A DNA stretch of 64,000 nt from NCBI GenBank assembly GCA_944320305.1, contig CALUGW010000004.1:62001-126000 (forward strand), in the 5' to 3' direction. Shown here one piece after another: positions 1-9,400 of this stretch. Positions within the stretch are counted from its first letter, which is position 1, and each line of letters begins with the position of its first letter. Origin of the DNA: an uncultured Prevotella sp. GTDB taxonomy: Bacteria; Bacteroidota; Bacteroidia; Bacteroidales; Bacteroidaceae. The notes under the pieces were generated by a model that was not told the origin of the DNA, made no database searches, and saw only the letters and a program-made list of their open reading frames with translations. The position numbers and the translations under genes were made by a program.

Positions 1-175
1 CAGCCTCTACCTCACCAGCGTGTTCGTGATCATGGGGCTGCTGCGCTACCTGCAGATTGCCGTTGTGGACGAGAAGAGCGGCGACCCCACCGACATTGCC
101 CTGCACGACCGCTTCACGCAGATTGTGGTGGTGTGCTGGATGCTGTCTTTCCTGCTGCTTATTTATGTTGTGTGA
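1..175 (+). CDS. UbiA-family decaprenyl-phosphate phosphoribosyltransferase, C-terminal fragment
   Basis: The gene is cut by the window start; 57 residues are readable in frame 2, ending at TGA 173-175. The fragment contains LRYLQIAVVDEKSGDPTD, then HDRFTQ and a hydrophobic final segment. This resembles the last cytoplasmic loop and last helix of membrane UbiA prenyltransferases of the DPPR-synthase type, which transfer 5-phosphoribose from PRPP to polyprenyl phosphate. The HAD phosphatase begins 3 nt after the stop, which fits the known pairing of DPPR synthase with a DPPR phosphatase. Family assignment rests on a short tail and on context. The catalytic DDxxD-type motifs lie outside the window. 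Confidence 0.6.
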   Translation, partial: SLYLTSVFVIMGLLRYLQIAVVDEKSGDPTDIALHDRFTQIVVVCWMLSFLLLIYVV

Positions 176-178
176 GCC

Positions 179-781
179 ATGGACGGAAGCAAGAAGATAT
201 TCGCCTTCGACTTTGACGGCACACTGACCACGGCCGACACCCTGCTTGAGTTTGTGAGCTTTGCCCGCGGACGGAGGGCGCTGGCGCTCTGGATGCTGGC
301 CAACCTGCCGCTGCTGGCGCTGATGAAGCTGCGCCTCGTGTCGAACCACAAGATGAAGGAGCGGCTCTTCGGCCACTTCTTCGCCGGCACGGACGTGGCC
401 GGCTTCGACGCGCTCTGCCGCCGCTTCGCCACCGAGCGGCACAGCCTGCTGCGCCCCATGGGCGTGGCCGCCGTGGCCAGAGCGGTGGAATCGGGAGCCA
501 GGGTGCTGGTGGTCAGCGCGAGCGTTGACAACTGGGTGGCGCCGTTCTTCTGCGGCTTTGGAGGCAGAGTGACCGTGGTGGGCACCCGCGCCGAGGCGCG
601 CGACGGCGTGCTGACAGGCCGCTTTGCCACCCGCAACTGCTACGGCGCGGAGAAAGTGAGACGCATCATGGAGCTGTGCCCCGACAGGGCGGAGTGCCGC
701 CTGACGGCCTATGGCGACAGCCGGGGCGACCGCGAGATGCTCGCCTTTGCCGACGAGGCCCACTACAAACCCTTCCGCTGA
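179..781 (+). CDS. HAD-IB family phosphatase, probable polyprenyl-phospho-phosphoribose phosphatase
   Basis: 200 aa, soluble. HAD motif I is DFDGT at residues 11-15 (nucleophile D11). Motif II is the Ser of VVSAS, and motif IV is YGDSRGDREML near the C-terminus (D180, D184). The four-helix cap between motifs I and II is typical of subfamily IB (SerB-like). It starts 3 nt after the UbiA-type gene and its TGA overlaps the ATG of the next gene (TGATG at 779-783), so the three are translationally coupled. Inference from context: it removes the 5-phosphate of polyprenyl-phospho-phosphoribose. The fold is clear; the substrate is not shown by the sequence. Confidence 0.8.
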   Translation: MDGSKKIFAFDFDGTLTTADTLLEFVSFARGRRALALWMLANLPLLALMKLRLVSNHKMKERLFGHFFAGTDVAGFDALCRRFATERHSLLRPMGVAAVARAVESGARVLVVSASVDNWVAPFFCGFGGRVTVVGTRAEARDGVLTGRFATRNCYGAEKVRRIMELCPDRAECRLTAYGDSRGDREMLAFADEAHYKPFR

Positions 782-2193
782 TGCCTGGGCTGTTTGGAAT
801 ATTCAAGATAAAGCGCGCCGAGGCCGTGCCGGCAGCCGTGGCAGCCGTGGCCGTGGCGGCTCTGAACGCGCTCTTCGTGTGCAAGATGTACGCGCTGTTC
901 ACACCTCTGCGCGGCGCGGCGGAGATGCAGCGCACCATGCTGGCGCACTTCCGCGTGGCGGGCTACGACCCGCTGACGCTCATCACCATATCCTCGTGGA
1001 TCGACATTTACAACGTTCAGCGCCACCCGCTGCTGGCGTTTCTGATCAGTCCGCTGAGCCTGCTCAACGGCTGGCTGGCCGACCTCACGGGCATGAACTG
1101 CGCCCTGTTCATCACGGCGGCGCTCATGTCGGCCTGCGCCTTCTACTCGTTTGTGTTCATCCGCCGCATCTTCAGCGAGGTGGTGGGGCTGGGCGCGGCA
1201 GACTCCAACCTGCTCTCGGCACTGTTCTTCTCGTTTGCCTACGTGATGGTGATCTGCTTCGTGCCCGACCACTTCGGCTTCTCGATGTGCATGCTGCTGA
1301 TTGTGCTCTACGTGGCGGGCATGAGGATGAAGAAACACAAGGTGGTGCCGACGTGGCAGATGGCCGTGCTCTTCGTCTTCGCCACGGGCATAACCACCAC
1401 CAACAGCGTGAAGGCGGTGGCGATGCAGCTGTGGGTGAACGGCCGCAGGTTCTTCACACCGCGCAACATCCTGCTGGGCATCGCCGTGCCGGCTGTGGCG
1501 CTGTGGATGTTCTGCCAGTTTGAATACAAGGTCTTTGTGGCCCCCATCGACAAGGCGCGGGCCGAGATGCGGGCCAAGAGGCAGGCCGCGATGAAAGCGC
1601 AGGAGGCGAAGATGAGGAAACAATACGCCGAGGCCGACTCGGCCACAAGGGCCGCGCTGGCGCCGAAGATGAGGAAAAAGCGAAGGGTGAGCAAACTGGG
1701 CCGCCCGATAAGCACGGACGGAATGATGCGCTGGAGCGACATAACGACGCCGCGCGGCAAGACATTTGTGGAGAACCTGTTCGGCGAGCCGCTGCAGTTC
1801 CACAGCCGCCACATGCTCGGCGACGTGCTCCGCTCGCGCCCGGTGTTCGTGGCCTACGACAGCCCCGCCAACTATGCGGCCGAGGCGCTGGCCCTGCTGC
1901 TGTTCGCGCTGGGCGTGGCCTGCGGCAGGCGCAGCCGCTTCCTGTGGCTCGCGCTGACGTGGCTGGGCTTCGACATGGCGCTGCACCTGGGGCTGGGCTT
2001 CGGCATAAACGAGGTCTACATCATGTCGCCCCACTGGCTGTTTGTGCTGCCCGTGGCCATGGCCTTCATGCTCAGGCGGGCCAGCGGCAGGCTGCTGGCG
2101 GCGGCGCGGGCCGCCGTGCTGTGCCTCACGGTGTGGCAGCTGGCCTACAACGTGCCGCTGCTGGTGCGGTTTCTGCTGGCGCCGGCGGCGTGA
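781..2193 (+). CDS. DUF6080-type polytopic membrane protein, possible GT-C glycosyltransferase
   Basis: 470 aa with about ten hydrophobic segments. I place the start at ATG 781, overlapping the phosphatase stop; an in-frame upstream ATG at 676 lies inside the HAD gene and would give an unrelated N-terminus. After the first helix there is a loop with conserved-looking polar residues (GYDPLTLITISSWID), as in GT-C enzymes that take sugar from a polyprenyl-phosphate donor. A strongly basic, coiled-coil-like insert (about residues 258-310, rich in KAQEAKMRK-type sequence) separates the N-terminal helices from the last four. Known only as a domain of unknown function in Bacteroidales. The glycosyltransferase idea comes from topology and from the UbiA-HAD genes upstream. 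Confidence 0.65.
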   Translation: MPGLFGIFKIKRAEAVPAAVAAVAVAALNALFVCKMYALFTPLRGAAEMQRTMLAHFRVAGYDPLTLITISSWIDIYNVQRHPLLAFLISPLSLLNGWLADLTGMNCALFITAALMSACAFYSFVFIRRIFSEVVGLGAADSNLLSALFFSFAYVMVICFVPDHFGFSMCMLLIVLYVAGMRMKKHKVVPTWQMAVLFVFATGITTTNSVKAVAMQLWVNGRRFFTPRNILLGIAVPAVALWMFCQFEYKVFVAPIDKARAEMRAKRQAAMKAQEAKMRKQYAEADSATRAALAPKMRKKRRVSKLGRPISTDGMMRWSDITTPRGKTFVENLFGEPLQFHSRHMLGDVLRSRPVFVAYDSPANYAAEALALLLFALGVACGRRSRFLWLALTWLGFDMALHLGLGFGINEVYIMSPHWLFVLPVAMAFMLRRASGRLLAAARAAVLCLTVWQLAYNVPLLVRFLLAPAA

Positions 2194-2221
2194 GCGGGCG
2201 CGGCAGGCCGTGCGCCACCAG

Positions 2222-3241
2222 CTAATAATGCCTTGCGCGGCCGAGCATCTTGTTGACGCGGTTGCGCAAGGCCCTGGCGATGACGCGCAGGTTTCCGTGG
2301 CGCAGGTTCAGCGCAAGCTCCTCAAGCGAGCGGCCTATTTTTATCCACGGGTGGCCGTAGGCCTGCGTGCGGTAGACCATCTCCTTATACTCCACGTTCT
2401 CGATGACATACCTGGGGTGGCGCAGAGGCCACTCAAGCTCATAGCGCGGCATGGTGAACATTCGCCTGAGGCGGCGCGGCATGGTGGCCAGGCTGTTGGA
2501 ATAGTGGACAGACTCCGTGGCCGCGCCGAGGTTGTTGATGAGGTTGCGGGTGGGAACGATGGCCAGGCCGGAGCCGAACATCATCGCGGCCCAGTGTATG
2601 GTCTCGTAGTATTCGCGCCCGCTCTCGCGGTGGTCGCGGCACATGCGCAGCATCGCCGGGCGCACCCCGCGCTGCCGCATGAGCGCGCGCAGCTGGCGCA
2701 TGTTGTAGGCGTCGTCGAGAAAAGAGTACTTGCCGTCCCACCGGTCGATTACCCTGCGCCACGAGGCCCAGCCCCAGATTGACATATATGAGGTGAAGAT
2801 GTAGTCGTAAGGGCAGTCGTCGAGCCGCTCCTCGCTGTTGAACCCGGAAACCATGGCTATCCGCTCGTCGTTCTCGTAGCGGTCGAGCATCTCCTTGCAG
2901 AACGGGAAGAACGACTGCGACGGCACGTCGTCGTCTTCAAGAACAATGCACTTGTCGGCCATGGAGAACGCCCACTTCTGCGATATATACTCCGACGGGT
3001 CGCAGCCTTGGTTGCGCTCCTGGTAGAAATGGCGCACGTCGCACTCCCAGTCTATATTCTCCACCACCTTGCGGCACTTCATTATGCCCTCCATGTCGCG
3101 CTCGCCGCGCGGCCCGTCCTGATAGAGAAACAGGCGCGAGGGGCGCGCCCGGCGCACCTCGTCGAACACTTTCTGCAGCGAGTCGGGACGGTTGAAGAAC
3201 AAGATGAGCACCGCGATGTCTATCTTTGCAGGCTGTTTCAT
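2222..3241 (-). CDS. Family 2 glycosyltransferase
   Basis: 339 aa, soluble GT-A fold. The start chosen is ATG 3241 (MKQPAKIDIAVLILFFNRPD); an upstream in-frame extension to 3499 gives a low-complexity N-terminus and crosses the promoter. It shows LILFFNRPD, FLYQDGPRG, and the metal-binding acidic cluster VLEDDDVPS, then WGWASWRR and HWAAMM in the acceptor half. Such proteins are annotated as GT2 enzymes or hemolysin-activation-like nucleotide-diphospho-sugar transferases. It converges with the DUF6080 gene (28 nt apart) and is not in an operon. The sugar and acceptor are unknown. Confidence 0.75.
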   Translation of the reverse strand: MKQPAKIDIAVLILFFNRPDSLQKVFDEVRRARPSRLFLYQDGPRGERDMEGIMKCRKVVENIDWECDVRHFYQERNQGCDPSEYISQKWAFSMADKCIVLEDDDVPSQSFFPFCKEMLDRYENDERIAMVSGFNSEERLDDCPYDYIFTSYMSIWGWASWRRVIDRWDGKYSFLDDAYNMRQLRALMRQRGVRPAMLRMCRDHRESGREYYETIHWAAMMFGSGLAIVPTRNLINNLGAATESVHYSNSLATMPRRLRRMFTMPRYELEWPLRHPRYVIENVEYKEMVYRTQAYGHPWIKIGRSLEELALNLRHGNLRVIARALRNRVNKMLGRARHY

Positions 3242-3367
3242 TGTGTGATTGCTGTAATTGTGGTTTATGCCATATGGCAGATTGTGGCTTGACGCCCTTA
3301 TGCAGAGGCATTGCCTGCGGCGGAATGAAAGGTTGCCTTCAGTCTCCCCGGCGCGGCTTGCACTATG

Positions 3368-3375
3368 CAAAAATA
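3368..3375 (-). promoter_or_regulatory. Bacteroidetes -7 element of the GT2 gene
   Basis: On the minus strand this reads TATTTTTG, matching TAnnTTTG. It would give an untranslated leader of about 120 nt before ATG 3241. No clear -33 TTTG was found at the expected 19-21 nt. Confidence 0.4.
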
Positions 3376-3465
3376 GGAAAAATCCCCGAGATTCCACACC
3401 GGCAGGATAAAGAAAACGTTTTTTCTTCAAAGAAAAGGCAGGTGGAATACGGAATAAAGCTTTTT

Positions 3466-3905
3466 TATTTGCTGGCAGCCAGAAAAGCCGCTTGCGCATT
3501 GGCGCCCGCTTCCCAAAGACAGACGTAGCGTCATGCCGTGGCTGACGGACAGACGGCGCGGGAGAAGCTTATGCCTTGGGCTGAGTGCGTCCACTTCACA
3601 AAAAGGACAATCAAGGGCATTGAACGGCGTGAAACACGGGGCAAAACGGGGCTTATTGCATTCTGAAACGGGTCGTATCGCATTGCAATATAGGCCATAT
3701 TGGAAGCCGAAACGGCCTATTTCAGTTTGAAACAGCACGCCGCAAAAAGGCTGCGAACCGGCGGAAAGACGACGCTTTTCGGCCAAGGCCGTAACAAAAA
3801 GGCCTTGGGCTGCTTACGGTTTTTCGGGCGTCGCCGCAATGGGTAAAACAGAGACGACTCGCGGTAATGTTCCGATTCCGGACAATCCGCCGCAACAAGG
3901 TTTCT
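3466..3905. repeat. Intergenic repeat A (about 440 bp) with an array of 22-nt units
   Basis: This gene-free interval is homologous almost end to end with repeat B at 11245-11690. Shared landmarks include CAGCCAGAAAAGCCG, CAAAGACAGACRT, CAAAAAGGACAA, AACGGGGCTTAT and TGTTCCGATTC. Its core at 3633-3720 is four 22-nt units ending respectively in GGGGCTT, GGGTCGT, AGGCCAT and GGCCTAT. The right end abuts the stop codon of the minus-strand DUF4834 gene. Short frames of 65 codons run through both copies (3533-3730 here), but both strands are open and I do not call a gene. No transposase or terminal repeats seen. Confidence 0.8.
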
Positions 3906-4211
3906 TTATTTACTGTCCTTCACCTCGCGGAAGTCCACATATTCGCCCTCGTCGTCGGCGAATATGCGGCGGTTGGCGACGGCGGGGTCGCGCAGGTCTG
4001 TCACTGTGCAGCGTCCGTCTGTGCCTGCGGCGCGGCTCCCGTATGTGCCGGCCGGCCCCCATGACGCGCGCTTCCGCTTCTCGTCCTGGCTGCCGCCCAT
4101 GGCGCGGCGCAGCCTGCCAAGCCCCCTGCGCACGGCAAACAGCAGCACCGCCGCGCCTATCACAGCGGCCGCGATGAAAAAGAGTATGACGAAAAGCAGG
4201 AAGTTGAGCAC
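3906..4211 (-). CDS. DUF4834 family small membrane protein
   Basis: 101 aa. One N-terminal transmembrane helix (residues about 2-28, LNFLLFVILFF...) is followed by a basic stretch and a hydrophilic tail ending DDEGEYVDFREVKDSK. This matches the Bacteroidales DUF4834 family, which usually lies immediately after pssA, as here (18 nt downstream). Its function is unknown. The operon order psd - pssA - DUF4834 suggests a link to phospholipid synthesis. Repeat A starts directly after its stop. Confidence 0.8.
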   Translation of the reverse strand: MLNFLLFVILFFIAAAVIGAAVLLFAVRRGLGRLRRAMGGSQDEKRKRASWGPAGTYGSRAAGTDGRCTVTDLRDPAVANRRIFADDEGEYVDFREVKDSK

Positions 4212-4229
4212 GGCGCGGGGGTGTATGTG

Positions 4230-4943
4230 TTATTGTCTGCCAGTTCTGCTGACGGCGGCCGAAAGGATGATGTACCAGGCTATCGCGGCGGCCACGCCGA
4301 GTATTCCGAGCGCGGCAACCAGCACGGCGGCCGTTGCCACAAACACATATTTCACCTCGTTGCCGCGCCATCCCCACTTTTTGAACTTCAGGGCAAACAT
4401 AGGCAGCTCGGCCACAAGCAGCCAGCAGGAGACCAGCATGAGCGCAAGCAACGCCGGAGCGCCCCATCCGCAGGAGACGACGCGCTCGCCGGCCCCGACA
4501 ATCAGCGACGCCCAGAACAGGGTGTTGGCGGGGGTGGGCAGTCCGATGAACGACGTGGCCTGCCGCTCGTCGAGGTTGAACTTGGCCAGCCGGAGCGCGG
4601 AAAACGCCGCCATGACAAAGGCCAGATATGGAAGAACCGCTGCCGCAGCCCCGAGAGCAGACGGCCACGAGGCGTCCGAAAGCAGCGTGAAGAGCATCGC
4701 CGAGGGCGCCACGCCGAAGGTCACGTCGTCGGCCAGCGAGTCAAGCTCCTTGCCGATGGGCGACGACACGCCCAGCAGGCGCGCGCTCATGCCGTCGAAG
4801 AAGTCGAACACCGCCCCAAGGACAATGAAGAGAAAGGCCGTCTCATAGAGTCCCAAGACGGCGTTATAAGTAGCTATGCAGCCCGAGATGAGGTTGCAGC
4901 AGGTTATGGTGTTGGGTATTTGACGTGTTATGAAGTTTGCCAT
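4230..4943 (-). CDS. pssA: CDP-diacylglycerol--serine O-phosphatidyltransferase
   Basis: 237 aa integral membrane enzyme that makes phosphatidylserine from CDP-diacylglycerol and serine, the step before Psd. The CDP-alcohol phosphotransferase signature is complete: D50-G-x2-A-R55, then eight residues, G64-x3-D68-x3-D72. About six to seven hydrophobic helices follow the family pattern. It lies in the phospholipid operon downstream of psd but is separated from it by the toxin-antitoxin pair at 5014-5507. DUF4834 follows after 18 nt. The assignment is secure. Confidence 0.95.
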   Translation of the reverse strand: MANFITRQIPNTITCCNLISGCIATYNAVLGLYETAFLFIVLGAVFDFFDGMSARLLGVSSPIGKELDSLADDVTFGVAPSAMLFTLLSDASWPSALGAAAAVLPYLAFVMAAFSALRLAKFNLDERQATSFIGLPTPANTLFWASLIVGAGERVVSCGWGAPALLALMLVSCWLLVAELPMFALKFKKWGWRGNEVKYVFVATAAVLVAALGILGVAAAIAWYIILSAAVSRTGRQ

Positions 4944-5013
4944 GGCGTTGTCAGAGTTATGCAGTCAAGAACAAATGTTTTTCTGTTAATATTGTGACGC
5001 AAAGCATTCAATG

Positions 5014-5292
5014 TCAGAACAAATCCGAGTGCGTTCCTGTGCTGGCCAACAGTATTACAAGTTCCTGGTCATCCTGTTTCCACACCAAGAGCCAGTCTGG
5101 TCGGATATGGCACTCCAGCAGTCCGTTTTTACTGCCTGAAAGTTTGTGAGTCATGTATTTTTCAGGCAGCTTGCCACTCTCAAGAAGCAGCCTTATAGCA
5201 TTCCACAGCTCATCCAGCGGCAAGCCCCTTTTCTTGCATCGTTTGACATCTTTTTTGAATTGGCCCGTCACTATCAGCCTGTACGCCATCAC
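5014..5292 (-). CDS. Type II toxin, YafQ/RelE superfamily mRNA interferase
   Basis: 92 aa. It begins MMAYRLIVTGQFKKDVKRCKKRG, the standard beta-helix start of YafQ/RelE toxins. Near the end it has HIRPDWLLVWK and LLASTGTHSDLF, which contain the family's conserved C-terminal His and Phe. It probably cleaves ribosome-bound mRNA. It overlaps the antitoxin stop by 4 nt, so the two are coupled. Base composition is visibly more AT-rich than psd and pssA on either side, which suggests later insertion into that operon. Confidence 0.88.
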   Translation of the reverse strand: MMAYRLIVTGQFKKDVKRCKKRGLPLDELWNAIRLLLESGKLPEKYMTHKLSGSKNGLLECHIRPDWLLVWKQDDQELVILLASTGTHSDLF

Positions 5293-5507
5293 TTCTCCAT
5301 TTCTTTTATCAGACTGTCAAGCGAGTCGTATTCGTAAATGCGGCCATCCCTTATGTCATCCATCGCTTTTTCGAATGAAGTCTTGCCGACAGACGTTTCT
5401 AGTTTCCGTGTTGTCCGCACGATACTAACCCCCGGAATTGCTTTCAGAACCTTGCGAAGGCTCGGCAGAATGCTGTCATTATCAATATTTAATGTTATCT
5501 GTTGCAT
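5289..5507 (-). CDS. Type II antitoxin paired with the YafQ-like toxin
   Basis: 72 aa, small and mixed-charge. The first half (MQQITLNIDNDSILPSLRKVLKAIPGV) looks like a beta strand followed by a helix. The second half contains SFEKAMDDIRDGRIYEYDSL, typical of toxin-wrapping C-terminal helices such as those of DinJ/RelB-like antitoxins. It precedes the toxin and overlaps it by 4 nt. The expected function is toxin neutralisation and autoregulation. A possible TAnnTTwG promoter element lies on the minus strand at 5542-5535, about 30 nt before the start. Confidence 0.82.
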   Translation of the reverse strand: MQQITLNIDNDSILPSLRKVLKAIPGVSIVRTTRKLETSVGKTSFEKAMDDIRDGRIYEYDSLDSLIKEMEK

Positions 5508-5574
5508 ATTGCTTTGATTGGTTCGTTGTACAGACTAAATTAAGAATCACCGCATTGAGACTGCATTTCCAAAC

Positions 5575-5603
5575 ACTTGTTTCTGTTTTTAGGGGAAACA
5601 AGT
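5575..5603 (-). promoter_or_regulatory. Hairpin between psd and the antitoxin
   Basis: Perfect 9-bp inverted repeat ACTTGTTTC / GAAACAAGT with an 11-nt spacer. It could be a psd transcript end (no strong T run follows) or an operator for the toxin-antitoxin pair; the sequence does not decide. Confidence 0.4.
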
Positions 5604-5627
5604 ATGACACCCCCGAACGGGAAACTC

Positions 5628-6317
5628 TCACTTCAGCTTCGCGATGACCGTCAGGTCGCCCGTCGTGGCCTGCCCCATCTTGACGCAGACCTCCGTGCCC
5701 AGCGGCAGGAACACGTCCACCCTGGAGCCGAGCTTGATGAAGCCCAGATGCTCGTCGATGTAGCACTCCTCGCCCTCCTTGGCATAAGTCACAATGCGGC
5801 GGGCCATCGCCCCGGCGATCTGGCGGCAGAGTACGTCGGTGCCCTCGGGCGTGGTGATCATCACGTCGGCCCGCTCGTTCTCCTCGCTGGCCTTGGGCAG
5901 CCACGCCTTGTGGTAGTTTCCGTCCTGATGCTTCACGAACTTTATCTTGCCGTCCACTGGAAACCAGTTGGCGTGGACATTGAAAAGACTCATGAAAATG
6001 GAAATCATGAGCCTCTTGTCGTGGAAGTACTCGTTCTCTTCCACCTCCTCGATGACCACCACCTTGCCGTCGGCGGGAGCCACGACCACCTTTTCCGTGT
6101 CGCCGTTGAAGTAGCGTATGGGGCAGCGGTAGAAGTTAAGCACAACCGCCCACGCCGAGCCGAGCACAATGACGAAGGCCCAGAAAGGAACAGCGGAGCC
6201 GCAGAAGTGCCAAAGGAGCGCGGCCACGGCCACGATGGCGGCCATGCTGTAGACGAGCGTGTCGGTACCCTCGCGGTGTATTCTGATTTCTTTCAGTCTC
6301 CTGATTTTATTTCCCAT
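5628..6317 (-). CDS. psd: Phosphatidylserine decarboxylase proenzyme
   Basis: 229 aa, the short single-membrane-region type (PSD-A) of Bacteroidetes. It decarboxylates phosphatidylserine to phosphatidylethanolamine. Two hydrophobic segments lie at about residues 28-65. The self-cleavage site is G-S-R within [13 protein letters not shown], with S198 predicted to become the pyruvoyl group of the small alpha chain (about 32 residues). It is the first gene of the minus-strand phospholipid operon and has a near-perfect promoter upstream. The toxin-antitoxin pair sits between it and pssA. Confidence 0.93.
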   Translation of the reverse strand: MGNKIRRLKEIRIHREGTDTLVYSMAAIVAVAALLWHFCGSAVPFWAFVIVLGSAWAVVLNFYRCPIRYFNGDTEKVVVAPADGKVVVIEEVEENEYFHDKRLMISIFMSLFNVHANWFPVDGKIKFVKHQDGNYHKAWLPKASEENERADVMITTPEGTDVLCRQIAGAMARRIVTYAKEGEECYIDEHLGFIKLGSRVDVFLPLGTEVCVKMGQATTGDLTVIAKLK

Positions 6318-6348
6318 GGGTGTGGCAACGATTGTTTTGTTTCACGTG

Positions 6349-6380
6349 CAAAGGTAAGGCTTTTTCGCTTATCTGGCAAA
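6349..6380 (-). promoter_or_regulatory. psd promoter
   Basis: Minus strand: TTTG (6380-6377), 20 nt, TACCTTTG (6356-6349), an exact Bacteroidetes -33/-7 pair. It is divergent from the dnaE promoter. Confidence 0.75.
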
Positions 6381-6395
6381 TTTTTGCCTTATTCT

Positions 6396-6427
6396 TTTGG
6401 CCGTCTCACGGATTCGGCGTAACTTTG
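6396..6427 (+). promoter_or_regulatory. dnaE promoter
   Basis: TTTG (6396-6399), 20 nt, TAACTTTG (6420-6427), then about 25-30 nt of leader to ATG 6459. Exact match to the Bacteroidetes consensus. Confidence 0.75.
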
Positions 6428-6458
6428 AGCCTCAAAACCAACCCACACAAACACGCAG

Positions 6459-9400
6459 ATGCAGGATTTTGTCCATCTTCACGTCCACACTTATTACTCC
6501 ATCCTTGACGGCCAGTCAAGCATTCCGCGCCTTGTCGACAAGGCCGTGGCCGACGGCATGAGGGGCATGGCCGTCACCGACCACGGCGACATGTTCGGCA
6601 TCAAGGAGTTCTGGGACTATTGCGCCGGCGTCAACGGCAAGCGCAAGAAGGAGGGGCTGGAACCCTTCAAGCCCATTCTGGGCTGCGAGATGTACGTGGC
6701 CCACCACCGGAAGGAGGACCGGCAGGGCAAGGAAGACCGCAGCGGCTACCACCTCATCGTGCTGGCCAAGAACTACCGGGGCTACAAAAACCTCATCAAG
6801 CTGGTCTCCAACTCCTGGACCGACGGCTTCTATATGCGGCCACGCACCGACCGCGCTGACCTTGAGCGCTACCACGAGGGCCTCATCGTCTGCTCGGCCT
6901 GCATCGCCGGCGAGGTGCCGGCAAAGGTGCTCCGCGGCGACATGGCCGGGGCGCGCGAGGCTGTGGAGTGGCACAAGCGGGTGTTCGGCGACGACTATTA
7001 CCTGGAGCTGCAGCGGCACGAGGTGAAGGACCCCGCGCTGCGCGCCAACCGCGAGACATTCCCCCTGCAGCAGCAGGCCAACAAGGCGCTCATAGAGCTG
7101 GCGCGCGAGTATGGCGTGAAGCTCGTCTGCACCAACGACGCCCACTTTGTGGACCAGGAGAACGCCGAGGCGCACGACCATCTGCTCTGCCTGTCCACAG
7201 GAAAGGATCTCGACGACCCCTCGCGAATGCTCTACTCAAAGCAGGAGTGGTTCAAGACGCAGGCCGAGATGAACGAGGTGTTCGCCGATGTGCCCGAGGC
7301 GCTGGCCAACACGCTTGAGATTCTCGACAAGGTGGAGATGTACAGCATAGAGCACGAGCCTATAATGCCTTTCTTCCCCATCCCGGAGTCGTTCGGAACC
7401 GAGGAGCAATGGCGCGCCAAGTTCACCGAGGAGCAGCTCTTCAACGAGTTCACCAGCGACGAGAACGGCCAGAACCAGCTGCCGCGCGAAGAGGGCGAGA
7501 AGAAAATCAAGAAGCTCGGAGGCTACGACAAGCTCTACCGCATAAAGTTCGAGGCCGACTATCTGGCCGAGCTTGCCTACGAGGGCGCGCGGCGCCTCTA
7601 CGGCGACCCGCTGTCGGCTGAGGTTGACGAGCGCGTGCGCTTCGAGCTTCACATAATGAAGACCATGGGCTTCCCCGGCTACTTCCTCATCGTGCAGGAC
7701 TTCATCAACTCCGCCCGCGACGAGCTGGGGGTGATGGTCGGCCCGGGACGTGGCTCCGCCGCCGGCTCCGTGGTAGCCTACTGCCTGGGCATCACCAAGA
7801 TAGACCCCATTAAGTACGACCTGCTGTTCGAGCGTTTTCTCAACCCCGACCGAATCTCGCTGCCAGATATCGACACCGACTTCGACGACGACGGCCGGGG
7901 CCGCGTGCTCGAATGGGTAGAGGAGAAGTATGGCCGCGACAACTGCGCCCACATCATCACCTACGGCACCATGGCCACGAAGAACTCCATCAAGGACGTG
8001 GCCCGCGTGGAGAAGCTGCCGCTCGACCAGGCCAACTACCTCTGCAAGCTCATTCCCGACAAGCTGCCCGACGGCCTGAAGATGAACCTCACCAACGCCA
8101 TCAAGTGCATACCCGAGCTGCGCGACGCCGAGGCCAGCGCCGACCCCAAGCTACACAACACCATGGAGTATGCCAAGATGCTCGAGGGCACGGTGCGCGG
8201 CACGGGCATCCACGCCTGCGGGTTCATCATCTGCCGCGACCCCATCAGCGACTGGGTGCCCGTGTCGGTGGCCGAGGACAAGTCGGATCCGGGTCACAAG
8301 CTGCGCTGCACGCAGTACGACGGCCACGTCATCGAGTCCACCGGGCTCATCAAGATGGACTTCCTCGGTCTGAAGACGCTCTCCATACTCAAGGAGGCGG
8401 TGGAGAACGTACGCCTCACCACAGGCCACGAGATAGACCTCGACAACATACCCATCGACGACCCGCTCACCTACCGGCTCTATTGTGAGGGGCGCACCAT
8501 CGGCACGTTCCAGTTCGAGTCGCCCGGAATGCAGAAGTACCTGCGCGAGCTTCACCCCACGGTCTTCGAGGACCTCATCGCCATGAACGCCCTCTACCGC
8601 CCCGGCCCCATGGACTACATCCCCTCGTTCATTGCCCGCAAGAACGGCAAGGAGGAGATAAAGTACGACATTCCGTGCATGGAGAAGTACCTCAAGGACA
8701 CCTACGGCATCACCGTCTACCAGGAGCAGGTCATGCTCCTGTCGCGCCAGCTGGCCAACTTCACCCGCGGCGAGAGCGACGCGCTCCGCAAGGCCATGGG
8801 AAAGAAGAAGAAGGCCATCGTTGACCAGATGAAGCCGAAGTTCATCGAGGGCGGCAAGGCCAACGGCCACGACCCCAAGGTGCTGGAGAAGATATGGGCC
8901 GACTGGGAGAAGTTCGCATCCTACGCCTTCAACAAGAGCCACGCCACGTGCTACTCGTGGGTGTCATACCAGACGGCCTACCTCAAGGCGCACTACCCGG
9001 CGGAGTACATGGCCGCCGTGATGAGCCGCAACCTCGACAACATAACCGAAATAACGAAGCTCATGGACGAGTGCCGGGCCATGGGCATACCCACGCTCGG
9101 GCCCGACGTCAACGAGAGCCGCCAGAAGTTCAGCGCCAACAAGAAGGGCGAGATACGCTTCGGCATCAGCGCCATCAAGGGCGTGGGCGGCGCCGCTGCC
9201 GACGCCATAATCACCGAGCGCGAGCAGAACGGCCCCTACAAGGACATCTTCGACTTCATACAGCGCGTCAGCCTCGGAGCCGTCAACCGCAAGTGCGTGG
9301 AGTCGCTCGTGCTCAGCGGCGGCTTCGACAGCTTCGGCTCCATGCACCGCGAGGACTTCTTCGCCAAGAACGCCAAGGGCGAGGCATTCATCGACACGCT

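Noticed and set aside
763-2034. Long open frame opposite the DUF6080 gene
   Set aside because: It is a shadow of a high-GC gene: His/Glu/Arg-rich composition, no domain pattern, and fully antisense to a clear membrane protein. The same applies to the 892-codon frame opposite bamA (25943-28621) and similar ones.
3633-3720. 22-nt arrays as CRISPR repeats
   Set aside because: Units are contiguous, with no unique spacers between them. Unit length and degeneracy do not fit CRISPR, and there are no cas genes in the window.
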